From: a virus | Direction: 5' to 3' (one strand) | Virus record (IMG/VR): IMGVR_UViG_3300011115_000919 | Coordinates: 1 to 33,806 of that record | DNA: 33,806 nt | Shown: piece by piece, positions 1 through 9,411 of the stretch | How positions within the stretch are numbered: the first letter of the stretch is position 1 | Layout of the letters: each line of letters starts with the position of its first letter | Made by a program: the position numbers and the translations under genes | Notes under the pieces: model-generated | Databases searched by the model: none | What the model saw: the letters and a program-made list of their open reading frames with translations, nothing else | Told to the model about the DNA's origin: nothing

Positions 1-2
1 AT

Positions 3-2936
3 GATGGTCCTGTCACTCGCACCATCACCGATTCACAGACTGATGCAGTGCGCATCACGATCAGCGTGCCGCGACTAGAGGAGATCACCAACTTAGGCGA
101 CACGGTTGGGCAAAGTTTTCGCCTGCAAATCCAAATTCAATACAACGGCGGCGGCTTTAGCACCGTCATTGATGACACCGTGTCAGGCCGCACTGGCGAC
201 CCATACCAAAAGGCGTACCTCGTAAATCTCAGTGGTGCATTTCCCGTGGACGTGCGCATGGTGCGCATCAGCGCAGATAGCAGCGACCTGCGCCTCTCCA
301 ATGAGTTCACCTGGACCAGCTACACAGAGATCATCTACAGCCGCCTCGCCTATCCCAACAGCGCCCTAGTTGGCATCCGCATTGACGCGGAGCAGTTCAA
401 TAACATCCCGCAACGCAGCTATTTGATTCGCGGCATCAAGGTACGCATCCCCAATAATGCCACCGTAGATAACACCAATGGCCGCCTAACTTACGCAGGC
501 ATCTGGAATGGCACCTTTGGCGCAGCGCAATGGTGTAGCGATCCAGCGTGGATACTTTGGGACTTACTCAGCTCATCTCGCTACGGACTAGGCGAGCATC
601 TTGACACGGCGCAGCTAGATAAGTGGTCATTCTTTTCTGCTAGCCAGTATTGCAATGAGATTGTCCCCGATGGCTTTGGCGGCTACGAACCCCGCTTCTC
701 TTGCAACGTCAACATCCAAACCAGCGAAGAAGCATACAAACTAATCAATGACATGTGCAGCGTGTTTCGCGCCATGCCGTATTGGGCGGTTGGTTCGCTG
801 ACAGTCTCGCAAGATAAACCCGTTGATCCATCGTATCTATTCACGCTAGCCAACGTAACCGAGGAAGGCTTCAGCTACAGCGGCAGCAGTCTCAAGACAC
901 GCCCCAATGTGGCTGTGGTCAGCTACATGGATCTAAGCCTGCGTGACATCGCCTACGAAGTGGTGGAAGATGCAGAAGCCATCGCCAAGTATGGCGTGGT
1001 GAAAACCGAGCTAAGCGGATTCGCATGTACCAGCAGAGGCCAAGCGCATCGAATCGGGGAGTGGTTGTTATACAGCGAACGCTATTCCGGGGAGACTGTC
1101 ACCTTTGCAACCAGCATGGATGCGGGCGTCATCGTGCGCCCTGGCCAAGTGATCAGCATTGCCGATCCCGTGAAAGCTGGCGCCAGACGCGGTGGCCGCA
1201 TCAGCAGCGCCACTACAACGGCTATCACGGTTGACGATGCCACTGGCCTGACTACTCCCGGCACCATCTCAGCAGTGCTGCCCACTGGCGCCGTAGAGCT
1301 GCGCACGGTGCAAAGCATCGTCGGCAAGGTAATCACCGTCACTAGTGCATTCAGCACAGCACCAGGCGCCAACAGCGTATGGGTGTACGAAACCACCAAC
1401 ATCCAAACCTCCACGTGGCGTGTACTCGGCATTGCAGAACAGGATGGCTCCAAATATGCCATCACTGCGCTGTCATATAACAGCAGCAAATATGATTATG
1501 TCGAGCGCGATCAGCCGCTGCAAGAGCGTGATATTAGCGACCTCGGCATAATTCCAGCAGCACCCAATAACCTATCCGCCGTTGAGCTTTTATACGATGC
1601 AGGCGGCATTGCCAAGGCCAAGCTAGTCGTCGGATGGGATAGCGTGCAAGGAGTGCAGCAATACAGGATTCGCTGGCGTCCTCGCAATGGCAACTGGACA
1701 GATGAGCGCATCCAACGCGTTGACTACAAAATCCTAGACACAGTAAAAGGCGTCTATGAAATTGAAGTGTACGCAATTGGTGCCAACTTGCGGACGTCCG
1801 TAGAGCCGGCGTTCCTAGTACAGCAAACCTTTGGCAAGACCGCACCGCCAGCGGATGTGGAAAATGTCAGCCTCATTCCAGGCGATCAACTCAGTGGCAT
1901 CTTGACCTGGGATCGCTCGCTTGATCTAGACGTACTGCTAGGCGGCAAGGTGTTGATTCGCCACAGCACTGTTATGACTGGCGCCACTTGGGAGGAGTCG
2001 CAGGAAATTGTCGCCGCTGCTGCCGGCAGTCAGACCCAGAAGCAAGTGCCGATGCTTGAAGGCACCTACCTGCTCAAGTTTGAGGATGACACCGGCAACC
2101 GCTCCACAACGGCTAACACTATCGTCGCTGATTTTCCCGAGCCGCAACCACGCTCGCTGTTTAAGCAGTACGCCGAGGATCAGGAGACTCCGCCATTCAG
2201 CGGCAACTTGGCGGGCTTGTTTTACTCCTCCGAATATGACGGACTCATTATTGATTCTGGCCAACTAATTGATGACATGGCGACAGATGGGAATTTTGAT
2301 GCGCTGGTAGCGTTGGATGCTGTTGGCAGCGTCAACCCGCTAGGCGAGTACGAGTTTGGCAGTAGCTGGGACATGGGCGCCGTCTATGACGTGAACCTAC
2401 GGCGACGTTTTGTCACACGCCCACTGTCGCCTACATCATTGTGGGATGACAGGACAACGCTTATTGACGAGTGGCCACTGATCGATGAAGACAACATCGA
2501 CACGGTTAATGCTGCGCTTTACGTGCGCACCACTACCGACGATCCTGCCGGTACCCCAACGTGGGGCGACTGGAACGAATTTGCCAATGTCATCGCCCGT
2601 GGCCGTGGCTTCCAATTCAAGGTGCGGGCCACATCATCCGACCCCGACACCAACATCATCATTGATGAGCTGGGCTGTTTGATGGAGCTACAGTTACACA
2701 CTGAACAGTCCGGCACGCTGGCCAGTGGCGCCGGAGCCTATGCCGTGACCTTTGGCAATGCCTTCTACCAGCCGCCTAATGTGGGGGTGACGGGCTTTAA
2801 TATGGCCACAGGCGACTTCTTCACCGTGACGAGTGTGACACGCACTGGTTTTACTGTAGAATTCAAGAACAGTACCGGCACAAGCGTGAATCGTAACTTC
2901 ACCTACACTGCAGTCGGCTACGGCCGCGAGGTTTAA
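3..2936 (+). CDS. Tail tip / host-specificity protein J (5'-truncated)
   Basis: The frame is open to the left edge of the window, so the 5' end is missing; 977 residues remain. The opening residues GPVTRTITDSQTDAVRITI match the pattern I know from lambda gpJ-type tail tip proteins, which form the distal tail hub and contact the host receptor. A fibronectin type III-like segment lies in the middle (around AAPNNLSAVELLYDAGGIAK). The C-terminal part is beta-rich and probably supplies a phage-specific receptor-binding region. A GTG at 48 is in frame but is internal, because coding-quality sequence continues upstream of it. The tailspike gene begins two bases after the stop codon, so both are likely expressed together as late tail genes. 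Confidence 0.85.
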   Translation, partial: DGPVTRTITDSQTDAVRITISVPRLEEITNLGDTVGQSFRLQIQIQYNGGGFSTVIDDTVSGRTGDPYQKAYLVNLSGAFPVDVRMVRISADSSDLRLSNEFTWTSYTEIIYSRLAYPNSALVGIRIDAEQFNNIPQRSYLIRGIKVRIPNNATVDNTNGRLTYAGIWNGTFGAAQWCSDPAWILWDLLSSSRYGLGEHLDTAQLDKWSFFSASQYCNEIVPDGFGGYEPRFSCNVNIQTSEEAYKLINDMCSVFRAMPYWAVGSLTVSQDKPVDPSYLFTLANVTEEGFSYSGSSLKTRPNVAVVSYMDLSLRDIAYEVVEDAEAIAKYGVVKTELSGFACTSRGQAHRIGEWLLYSERYSGETVTFATSMDAGVIVRPGQVISIADPVKAGARRGGRISSATTTAITVDDATGLTTPGTISAVLPTGAVELRTVQSIVGKVITVTSAFSTAPGANSVWVYETTNIQTSTWRVLGIAEQDGSKYAITALSYNSSKYDYVERDQPLQERDISDLGIIPAAPNNLSAVELLYDAGGIAKAKLVVGWDSVQGVQQYRIRWRPRNGNWTDERIQRVDYKILDTVKGVYEIEVYAIGANLRTSVEPAFLVQQTFGKTAPPADVENVSLIPGDQLSGILTWDRSLDLDVLLGGKVLIRHSTVMTGATWEESQEIVAAAAGSQTQKQVPMLEGTYLLKFEDDTGNRSTTANTIVADFPEPQPRSLFKQYAEDQETPPFSGNLAGLFYSSEYDGLIIDSGQLIDDMATDGNFDALVALDAVGSVNPLGEYEFGSSWDMGAVYDVNLRRRFVTRPLSPTSLWDDRTTLIDEWPLIDEDNIDTVNAALYVRTTTDDPAGTPTWGDWNEFANVIARGRGFQFKVRATSSDPDTNIIIDELGCLMELQLHTEQSGTLASGAGAYAVTFGNAFYQPPNVGVTGFNMATGDFFTVTSVTRTGFTVEFKNSTGTSVNRNFTYTAVGYGREV

Positions 2937-2938
2937 CG

Positions 2939-5095
2939 ATGGCGCAACATGACTACATCATTGCCAACCAAAGCGGCGCCGCCTTCCGCTCTGACCTGAA
3001 CAATGGCCTGGCTGCCATCGTCAGCCAGAACAGCGGGGCAGCACAACCCAGCACCACCTACGCCTACCAGTGGTGGGCGGATACGGCCACGGGACTGCTG
3101 AAGATCCGCAATGCTGCGAACAATGCCTGGATAACAGTTGGCACTTTGGCCAGCGCCAATCTGGGGTTGATTCCAGCAGGCGCGGCAAGCATCGTCAATG
3201 CTGATGTCAATGCCAGCGCCGGCATCGTTGCCAGCAAGCTGTCGTTCACTCAAGCTGGATCTGGCGCTACTGCGCGGACTATTGACAGCAAACTCAAGGA
3301 GCTTGTGTCCGTCAAGGACTTTGGAGCTGTTGGCGATGGCGTTGCTGATGACACGGCGGCGATTCAAGCGGCCATCAACGCCAGCGGCATGGTGTACGTG
3401 CCATCTGGAAACTATAAACTGACGGCTACGCTGATTCTCTCTTCTAGTTACCAGGGTCTAATTGGCGACTCAGAACGTCCCAACTTTTACATCAATCCTT
3501 CCGTTGGTCCCGCCGTTTCAATACAAGCTCCAGCCAATAGCAACATTATTGAATTTTGCAAAATTGAAAACTGCAACTTCTGGACAACAGCGGCTGCAAC
3601 GTATTCAGCCACGCCTGGGCCAAGCAACTGTGGCATTGCCCTCAATGGCACCGCATCAACATATTCTCACCCAATCCAACGCGCACTGATCAGAGACTGT
3701 CGAATTATTGGGTTTTCGTGTGGGGTGCATTTAGCCCGACATGTCAATACCCGACTTGAGAACATCATCATACAGGACTACATATACACTGGCGGAAGTT
3801 ACACATCAACAAATTTATTTGTTGGCGTTAATTTCAGTTGTGTTCCATTTACCGCTGGCGGTATTTCACCCAATGCGTCAGTCGAGGTTGTAAATGTAGG
3901 AGTTGATTTGGCAGGCGCACCTGCTGCTGTTACAAGTTCTGGATTTAGGATTGTAGGGCAAGACCCTAGAGATATTTTCTTTGATCGCTGCGAAACCGCA
4001 GGCGGAAATTTTGGCTGGTATATTGTCCCAACTTCAAACGATTACAACGCTGATGTTCATATCAGGCGCCCTATTATTGATGCGGTAAGGGACACCGGCA
4101 TTTTTGTCAAAGACTGGGGCGGCTACGGAGCATTAAATATTGATGGCGGTTATATTGTAAAAGCAGTTAACAACGGTGGCGCTGCTATTTGGATCGAAAA
4201 TAGCACTGGCGTCACAATTCAAGATCTGCAAATTCCAAGTCTATCCCTTAACAACGTAGCAAATGACGAAGGGATACGAATACTAGGATCAAATAGTGTA
4301 AGCATTGGCGGGTGCTTAATTGCCAATGCTAGGTACGGAATCTCACTGGACGGATCAAAGCTATGCACTGTATCAAATAATGTTATCTACGCAGCGGTAG
4401 GAGCTTTTGAGACTGCGCCATCACTTGACCAAGGTATTCGCATTTTCAATACTTCAACTGGAAACATTATCAATGCAAACATTATTAAAGGTGCAAGCGC
4501 GTCCTATAAATATGGTACTGGCGTGGCAATTAGCGCCAATAGCACCTCAAACATCGTGGCATGTAACCCTATTGAAGATGCTACGGTTACGACTCCCTTA
4601 AACATTTTAAGCAACAATAACACAATCCAAACATACGATACGTTGCAAGCTGCGCAACTTAACTTGTCTTCGATGACAGGTCAGCAACGGTATCGTGGCA
4701 ACGATGGTACTTATCCGCATTTGTTCCGCGATGGGTCAAACACTAACATAGCGGGCCTAAACAATGCTGGTACGCTTATTGCCCTGTCCGACATAACGCT
4801 GAAAGAAGACGTGGAGTCCCTTAACTACGGCATCGAGCAAGTCAACGCCTTGCGCCCAGTGCAATTTAAGTTTATTTCGGAAAAAGAAAGGGCCGATGAA
4901 GCAGGAACGGATTGCCCAGCGCGATTCGGTTTCATTGCTCAAGAAGTACAAATAATTGCACCTGAGCTAGTTGGCGAGATGGAAAGCAAACTTACGCTTG
5001 ACCAAGTTGGCATTATTCCAATTCTGGTTAAAGCTGTGCAAGAATTAAGCGAACAGATCTACGACTTGCAAAATCCAGATGGCAGTCAAAAGTAA
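2939..5095 (+). CDS. Tailspike/tail fibre: beta-helix with C-terminal S74 chaperone
   Basis: This 718-aa protein shows three parts. The N-terminal ~110 residues probably attach it to the tail. A pectate-lyase-type right-handed beta-helix follows, opening with VKDFGAVGDGVADDTAAIQA, the standard entry motif of phage polysaccharide-degrading spikes. The C-terminus is a peptidase S74 intramolecular chaperone domain (SDITLKEDVESLNYGIEQVN onward), with the likely Ser617/Lys622 self-cleavage dyad in SDITLK and the usual FGFIAQEV helix further on. In this family the chaperone trimerises the spike and then cuts itself off. The enzyme probably attacks a host surface glycan, but the substrate cannot be read from sequence. 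The start lies 2 nt after the tail-tip stop. Confidence 0.88.
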   Translation: MAQHDYIIANQSGAAFRSDLNNGLAAIVSQNSGAAQPSTTYAYQWWADTATGLLKIRNAANNAWITVGTLASANLGLIPAGAASIVNADVNASAGIVASKLSFTQAGSGATARTIDSKLKELVSVKDFGAVGDGVADDTAAIQAAINASGMVYVPSGNYKLTATLILSSSYQGLIGDSERPNFYINPSVGPAVSIQAPANSNIIEFCKIENCNFWTTAAATYSATPGPSNCGIALNGTASTYSHPIQRALIRDCRIIGFSCGVHLARHVNTRLENIIIQDYIYTGGSYTSTNLFVGVNFSCVPFTAGGISPNASVEVVNVGVDLAGAPAAVTSSGFRIVGQDPRDIFFDRCETAGGNFGWYIVPTSNDYNADVHIRRPIIDAVRDTGIFVKDWGGYGALNIDGGYIVKAVNNGGAAIWIENSTGVTIQDLQIPSLSLNNVANDEGIRILGSNSVSIGGCLIANARYGISLDGSKLCTVSNNVIYAAVGAFETAPSLDQGIRIFNTSTGNIINANIIKGASASYKYGTGVAISANSTSNIVACNPIEDATVTTPLNILSNNNTIQTYDTLQAAQLNLSSMTGQQRYRGNDGTYPHLFRDGSNTNIAGLNNAGTLIALSDITLKEDVESLNYGIEQVNALRPVQFKFISEKERADEAGTDCPARFGFIAQEVQIIAPELVGEMESKLTLDQVGIIPILVKAVQELSEQIYDLQNPDGSQK

Positions 5096-5225
5096 AGGCG
5101 GTAGCGCAGCGCTAAAGCGCGACCATCAACCAGGAGCCCCGAAACTTACTTCCATTGGGCAGGGACAGCATTCACGTCCTCGTCGCAAGGGGAAAAAGAA
5201 AACAGTTGGGCAAGGACGCGGTTGA
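5079..5225 (+). CDS. Small basic protein, 48 aa
   Basis: ATG at 5079 overlaps the last 17 nt of the tailspike gene in another frame and opens a 48-codon frame. The product is strongly basic: it begins MAVKSKGGSAALKRDHQPGA and ends in a run of Arg/Lys (RPRRKGKKK near the C-terminus). I recall similar short basic proteins with an IGQGQHSRP-like motif from cyanophage structural regions, but not their function; DNA binding or virion packing is a guess. A good terminator follows 17 nt after the stop, which fits this being the last gene of the transcript. There is no clear Shine-Dalgarno sequence; the overlap suggests coupling to tailspike translation. Confidence 0.6.
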   Translation: MAVKSKGGSAALKRDHQPGAPKLTSIGQGQHSRPRRKGKKKTVGQGRG

Positions 5226-5241
5226 CAATGGCAAAAGGCAG

Positions 5242-5270
5242 GGCTAGTCTGCGGACTAGCCTTCTTTTCT
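5242..5270 (+). terminator. Rho-independent terminator after the tailspike transcript
   Basis: Perfect 8-bp stem GGCTAGTC / GACTAGCC with a TGCG loop, followed by TTCTTTTCT. It closes the tail tip-tailspike-small basic protein unit. Confidence 0.85.
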
Positions 5271-5273
5271 ATC

Positions 5274-5528
5274 ATGCCTGCTTTCGTTGATTCCTACACT
5301 TTCTCCCATCGTTTCTCTGACGACTCTACTGCGCTAACGGACTGTGCCAACTTTCAAGAAATCAACCATCAATGTAGTGGCGTGAATGCTCCTGGTTTAG
5401 TGCGGCAGTTTTATCAATTTGCTCTTGGTTGTGGTTATGCGCCACAAAACATAGTAGATGCCTTTGAAGCATTGGCAGATGAATATGGCAAAGCACATTG
5501 CGACTATGATAAGGAAAAGGCAGGCTAA
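5274..5528 (+). CDS. Hypothetical protein, 84 aa
   Basis: ATG directly follows the terminator U-tract. The product is short and soluble, with four cysteines and a helical C-terminal half (LVRQFYQFALGCGYAPQNIV). I do not recognise a domain. It sits five bases ahead of a large virion protein gene, so it is probably co-expressed with the second part of the tail module. It may be a small virion or regulatory protein. Confidence 0.65.
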   Translation: MPAFVDSYTFSHRFSDDSTALTDCANFQEINHQCSGVNAPGLVRQFYQFALGCGYAPQNIVDAFEALADEYGKAHCDYDKEKAG

Positions 5529-5533
5529 GAACG

Positions 5534-6766
5534 ATGGGGCAAGTAATTCGCGGTGGTGAGCAGTTTGAAACGCATATAGAAGCTGATCATCGCGGACAAA
5601 TTATTCAACAAGGACCAGACAGTGGAGCTTTAGACGCCTTTGGTAGGCAGCGCTTTAGCCAGCCATTTACATTGTTTGATTCCATGTTGCGTTACACCAA
5701 GCGCACAGACCTGTGGGACGAGGCAGTAGTAAGCGGTGGTACAACTAACTATCTGACAAACGAAAGCTCTTTGGAGCTTAAGACAACAGTGGCATCTGGT
5801 GATACGGTGCTTCGTCGTTCGCGCAGGCACTTTCCTTATCAACCAGGAAAGTCGTTATTGGTCATGGCCAGTTTTGTTGGTAATGCGCCAATTGCTGGTC
5901 TTGTACAAGAAATTGGCTATTTTGATGATGACAATGGCATCATCCTGCGAGTTAATGGCACGAGCGTACAGTTTGTCGTTAGAAGCAACGCCACTGGCAC
6001 GGTTCAAGAAAATATTGTCAGTCAAGCGCAATGGAATATTGACAATTTTGCAACTTTTAATTTTGCAAAGGCCAATATCTTTGTCACTGATTTGGAATGG
6101 TTGGGCGTTGGACGAGTGCGCTGTGGCTTCGTTATTGACGGTGAAATTCGCTATTGCCACGAATTTAATCATTCCAACAATATTGATAAGGTGTATATGA
6201 CTTCGGCAATGTTGCCAGCATCTTATCGCCTGTACAATTCTTCCGCCATTGCTTCTCCTGCCGTCTTGAAGCAAATTTGCACAAGCGTGGTGAGCGAAGG
6301 TGGTTATCAGCCCACTGGTCCCATTTACATAACGGGGCGAGGTGCTGGTAGTTTTAGCGCCATCTCCTCTGAAACAATGGTGGCAGCCATCCGTATGGCA
6401 AGTGGTCGCACTGATAATGTGATTATTCCCGCTCAAATTGATGCCAGCATTGGAGGAAATCCTGCCTCTAATACAGTGGCACAATGGCGACTAAGGCTCA
6501 ACCCAACGATTAGCGGCTCTTGGCTTTCTGCTGATAATGGCAGGGGTAATGTGCAGACCATGAACACTGGCACATTTTCTGGCGGCACCGTCATTGGTGG
6601 GGGATTGGTGGCATCACGATCCTCCATTGAATTTGACCCTGAAAGTGGCTTAGCGCTGTCATTGGGCGAGTCTATTGACGGAACCAGTGATGTAATTATT
6701 TTGACCTTGCAATGTAGTTCTTCTGAAAATGCAACGGGCTTGATTGGCTGGAGGGAAGTGGTGTGA
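5534..6766 (+). CDS. Virion structural protein, 410 aa
   Basis: The N-terminal region (DAFGRQRFSQPFTLFDSMLR, then LTNESSLEL and FPYQPGKS) matches a pattern I know from large structural proteins of many phages, especially cyanophages, that lie near baseplate and fibre genes. The rest is beta-rich with alternating hydrophobic strands, compatible with jelly-roll folds. No catalytic motif is visible. An AT-rich gap of about 50 nt follows. Confidence 0.7.
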   Translation: MGQVIRGGEQFETHIEADHRGQIIQQGPDSGALDAFGRQRFSQPFTLFDSMLRYTKRTDLWDEAVVSGGTTNYLTNESSLELKTTVASGDTVLRRSRRHFPYQPGKSLLVMASFVGNAPIAGLVQEIGYFDDDNGIILRVNGTSVQFVVRSNATGTVQENIVSQAQWNIDNFATFNFAKANIFVTDLEWLGVGRVRCGFVIDGEIRYCHEFNHSNNIDKVYMTSAMLPASYRLYNSSAIASPAVLKQICTSVVSEGGYQPTGPIYITGRGAGSFSAISSETMVAAIRMASGRTDNVIIPAQIDASIGGNPASNTVAQWRLRLNPTISGSWLSADNGRGNVQTMNTGTFSGGTVIGGGLVASRSSIEFDPESGLALSLGESIDGTSDVIILTLQCSSSENATGLIGWREVV

Positions 6767-6814
6767 CAGGCGATGGTTAAAGGGGTTAAACTAATACAAT
6801 GAGGATTTAATGCA

Positions 6815-7153
6815 ATGGTGAATACGGCTAATTACGACATCACCATTCACCAAGGCGCTACGTTCATCATGAATGTAGCGTTTCAAGGAAGTGATGGCGC
6901 GGCAGTGAACATGAGCGGCTATACGGTGGAAGCAGAGCTATGGAACAGAATGGGCACAACAAAACTAGCCGATTTTGTTCATTCTTGGACAGTAAGGGCA
7001 AGCGGCACTTTCAAGCTGAGCATTCCTTCCTCTACGACTAGTGGCATAACAGAGCAAGGGCAATATGATGTGTTGGTCACTGAACCTAGTGGCGATAAAT
7101 ACTACTTGCTACAAGGCACTGCATTCTGGGATGGAGGACTTACGGGCCGATGA
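6815..7153 (+). CDS. Small virion protein with an Ig-like/BppU-like N-terminal pattern
   Basis: The 112-aa product begins MVNTANYDITIHQGATF, followed by a strand pattern (VNMSGYTVEAELW ... GQYDVLVTEPSG) typical of small beta-sandwich domains at the base of receptor-binding proteins in phage tails. I infer an adaptor or baseplate role. Its end overlaps the next gene by ATGA. Upstream at 6795-6800 there is a TACAAT that could be a -10 box, but no convincing -35 box. Confidence 0.65.
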   Translation: MVNTANYDITIHQGATFIMNVAFQGSDGAAVNMSGYTVEAELWNRMGTTKLADFVHSWTVRASGTFKLSIPSSTTSGITEQGQYDVLVTEPSGDKYYLLQGTAFWDGGLTGR

Positions 7154-7386
7154 CTGATCCTTGCACTGTTGTTATCAGGGAAGTTGAAAACACTATCACC
7201 ACCATTGTCGCCCAAGGACCACAAGGCCCTCCAGGGCCAACAGGCGGGCAAGCAGGAAGCGGCCTTATTGTAGATGATGCCGCTAAGATAGACAAAAGCG
7301 TTGTCTATTACGATGCTGCATCGGCTAGTTATAAGGCCAATGCCATTTGGACCACTTCCACCATTGTTGACGGAGCTAATTTTTAA
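7150..7386 (+). CDS. Short collagen-like virion protein
   Basis: The 78-aa product contains a brief Gly-X-Y stretch (GPQGPPGPTG) near residue 25, the hallmark of phage collagen-like fibre linkers that help trimerise fibres. It overlaps the preceding gene by ATGA and ends on the base where the next gene starts, so its translation is probably coupled to both. The flanks show no other domain. Confidence 0.7.
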   Translation: MTDPCTVVIREVENTITTIVAQGPQGPPGPTGGQAGSGLIVDDAAKIDKSVVYYDAASASYKANAIWTTSTIVDGANF

Positions 7387-8660
7387 TGGCCAACACCATA
7401 CGCATTAAACGCCGTCTCACGGGGGCCACTGGTAGTCCAGCCACCCTGAAGAATGCGGAATTAGCCTATAACGAAGCCGATGCCGGCACTGGCATTCTTT
7501 ACTATGGCAGAGGTGCTGATGGTGGCGGCAATGCAACTAATATTGTTCCCATTGGTGGTGATGGTGCATTTGTTGCACTAACGGGCAATCAAACCATTGC
7601 TGGCGTTAAGACCATTACGGGCACGCTGTCCCTGGGTTCCGCCACCATTAGCGGCAATGCAACGTTTAGCAATAATGTAATAGTTAGTGGCGATTTAACC
7701 GTTAATGGCACCACCACTACAATTAATAGCACCACTATAAGCGTTGATGATAAAAACATTGAACTTGGCAGCATTGCGTCTCCTACGGACGTAACGGCTG
7801 ATGGTGGTGGCATCACGCTAAAAGGCACCACTGATAAAACTTTGAATTGGGTGGATGCCACTGATGCTTGGACATCCAGCGAACACTTAAATCTACTTAC
7901 TGGCAAAAGCTTCTTTATTAATGGTACCAACGTTCTTAGCTCTACGGCGCTTGGGGCGGGTGTTACGAGCTCTAGCCTTACCAGCGTTGGGACAATTAGC
8001 GGCGGCACTTGGCAAGGCACGACTGTAGGCACGGCCTATGGCGGCACGGGGCAGAGTACTTTTACTAATGGGCAGTTGCTCATTGGCAACACTACGGGCA
8101 ACACGCTTTCCAAGGGCACGCTGACGGCAGGTTCTGGCATCAGCATTAGCAATGGCAACGGCACTATCACGCTGTCTGCCACTGGCGCTAGTTTCTTGGC
8201 TGGCAGTGGATTAACGCTTAATGGCAGCACTTTAGATCTTAATCTTAAGGCGAATGGTGGCATTGTTCTTGAAACCAATAATCTTGCCGTTGACCTTGGA
8301 GCTTCCGCTATTACTGGCACTCTTGCCATTGCTGATGGTGGCACGGGAGCCACTTCGGACTCTGCAGCACGGACAGCCCTTGGCTTGGTAATTGGCACCA
8401 ATGTGCAAGCTTATGACGCAGACTTAGCAGCATTGTCTGCCATGCAAGCAGGAGCAGCCACTGCTGTTGCCTTGCTCACTGCTACGGAAGTGGCCGTTAT
8501 TGATGGTTCTACTTCCGCCACTGCTACTACGCTTGCCCAAGCTGATCGCATGGTGATAAATGATAATGGTACTATGGTGCAAGTTGCTTTGAGTGATTTG
8601 GTGACATTTCTAGAAGATGGACCCACTTCTGGTTTTGACGCGGATGGAGGAACTTTTTAG
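7386..8660 (+). CDS. Tail fibre protein, 424 aa, Thr/Ser/Gly-rich
   Basis: The start MANTIRIKRRLTG and the segment VNGTTTTINSTTISVDDKNI match fibre proteins found in many cyanophages. The body consists of low-complexity Thr/Ser/Asn/Gly beta repeats, as expected of a trimeric fibre shaft. A segment with GTAYGGTGQSTFTNGQLLIG is also typical of such fibres. The stop TAG shares its last G with the GTG start of the next gene. Synonymous sites favour GGC/ACT, in keeping with the neighbouring fibre genes. Confidence 0.75.
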   Translation: MANTIRIKRRLTGATGSPATLKNAELAYNEADAGTGILYYGRGADGGGNATNIVPIGGDGAFVALTGNQTIAGVKTITGTLSLGSATISGNATFSNNVIVSGDLTVNGTTTTINSTTISVDDKNIELGSIASPTDVTADGGGITLKGTTDKTLNWVDATDAWTSSEHLNLLTGKSFFINGTNVLSSTALGAGVTSSSLTSVGTISGGTWQGTTVGTAYGGTGQSTFTNGQLLIGNTTGNTLSKGTLTAGSGISISNGNGTITLSATGASFLAGSGLTLNGSTLDLNLKANGGIVLETNNLAVDLGASAITGTLAIADGGTGATSDSAARTALGLVIGTNVQAYDADLAALSAMQAGAATAVALLTATEVAVIDGSTSATATTLAQADRMVINDNGTMVQVALSDLVTFLEDGPTSGFDADGGTF

Positions 8661-9043
8661 TGCCTCGCAAGACTAATATTGTCATTCGCAATGGCACCAC
8701 TGTTCCTAGTGGCGTTGATTTTAATGTGGGCGAACCTGCATGGGACAAGACGGCGAAGAAGTTATATATCAAGGCCGGCGACAATACCATGGCAGAAATT
8801 GGCGCAGGCGGCGGCTCTGTCAGCATTGGCACCAGCGCTGCGGATGTATTGTCTGCTGCTGCCGGAGAAATTACTGCAGATGATGCTGGCGAAGATAAGA
8901 TTGTATTTTGGGACGACAGCGCAAGTAAGCTGACGTATCTTACAGTAGGAAGTAACTTAACCGTTTCTGGCACTACCATTACTGCTGCTGCTGGCGGCGG
9001 CTCTGTTGGCGTTGATCCTGTTATCGCTGGAATGATCTTCTAA
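8660..9043 (+). CDS. Small fibre-associated protein (GTG start)
   Basis: GTG at 8660 overlaps the preceding stop by one base and is the only start that uses the whole conserved-looking N-terminus (PRKTNIVIRNGTTVPSGVDF). The 127-aa product has a Gly/Ala/Thr-rich C-terminal half. The N-terminal pattern, with GEPAWDKTAKKLYI, resembles the short modules seen at the beginning of phage fibre and tropism proteins. Its stop overlaps the next start by one base. Confidence 0.65.
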   Translation: MPRKTNIVIRNGTTVPSGVDFNVGEPAWDKTAKKLYIKAGDNTMAEIGAGGGSVSIGTSAADVLSAAAGEITADDAGEDKIVFWDDSASKLTYLTVGSNLTVSGTTITAAAGGGSVGVDPVIAGMIF

Positions 9044-9411
9044 TGGCTGCTCCTAACCTTAAAAATCCCACCACGATTACCGGCAGAACTGCCCGGTATG
9101 CCGTGACTACATCGCTGGCTGCTGCACTAACGAATAGTGCAGCAAGCGGCAAGGCATTGAAGATCAACAGCATCTTCTGCTGCAACTTAGACACTGCAAA
9201 CGCAGGCACCGCTATTGATATTAGCGTAAGTGTTTATGATGGCTCTACTGATCGCTACATAGCGTACACAATTTCCGTGCCGGCGGACGCCACGCAAATA
9301 ATTAGCACAAAGGAGACATATTTTTACCTAGAAGAAGGCGACTCTATTCGTGCAATAGCCGGTGCCGCGAGCCGCCTTCAACTTGTAATCGGCTATGAGG
9401 ACATCTCATGA
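9043..9411 (+). CDS. Virion structural protein, 122 aa
   Basis: A beta-rich protein (ITGRTARYAVTTSLAAALTN ... FCCNLDTANAGTAIDISVSV) of a type that I recall accompanying cyanophage tail fibres. No enzymatic motif is visible. It starts on the last base of the previous gene's stop codon and overlaps the next gene by ATGA, continuing the tightly coupled fibre operon. Confidence 0.65.
   Translation: MAAPNLKNPTTITGRTARYAVTTSLAAALTNSAASGKALKINSIFCCNLDTANAGTAIDISVSVYDGSTDRYIAYTISVPADATQIISTKETYFYLEEGDSIRAIAGAASRLQLVIGYEDIS

Noticed and set aside
1082-1489. 135-aa minus-strand frame within the tail tip gene
   Set aside because: Shadow of a well-supported coding region; no start context or family resemblance.
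5855-6484. 209-aa minus-strand frame opposite the 410-aa virion protein
   Set aside because: Cys/His-rich composition without domain logic and complete overlap with a well-supported gene.
7589-8979. Long minus-strand frames opposite the fibre genes (up to 147 codons)
   Set aside because: They mirror the Thr/Ser/Gly-rich codons of the fibre genes and consist of Val/Ser/Pro-rich low-complexity peptides; shadows.
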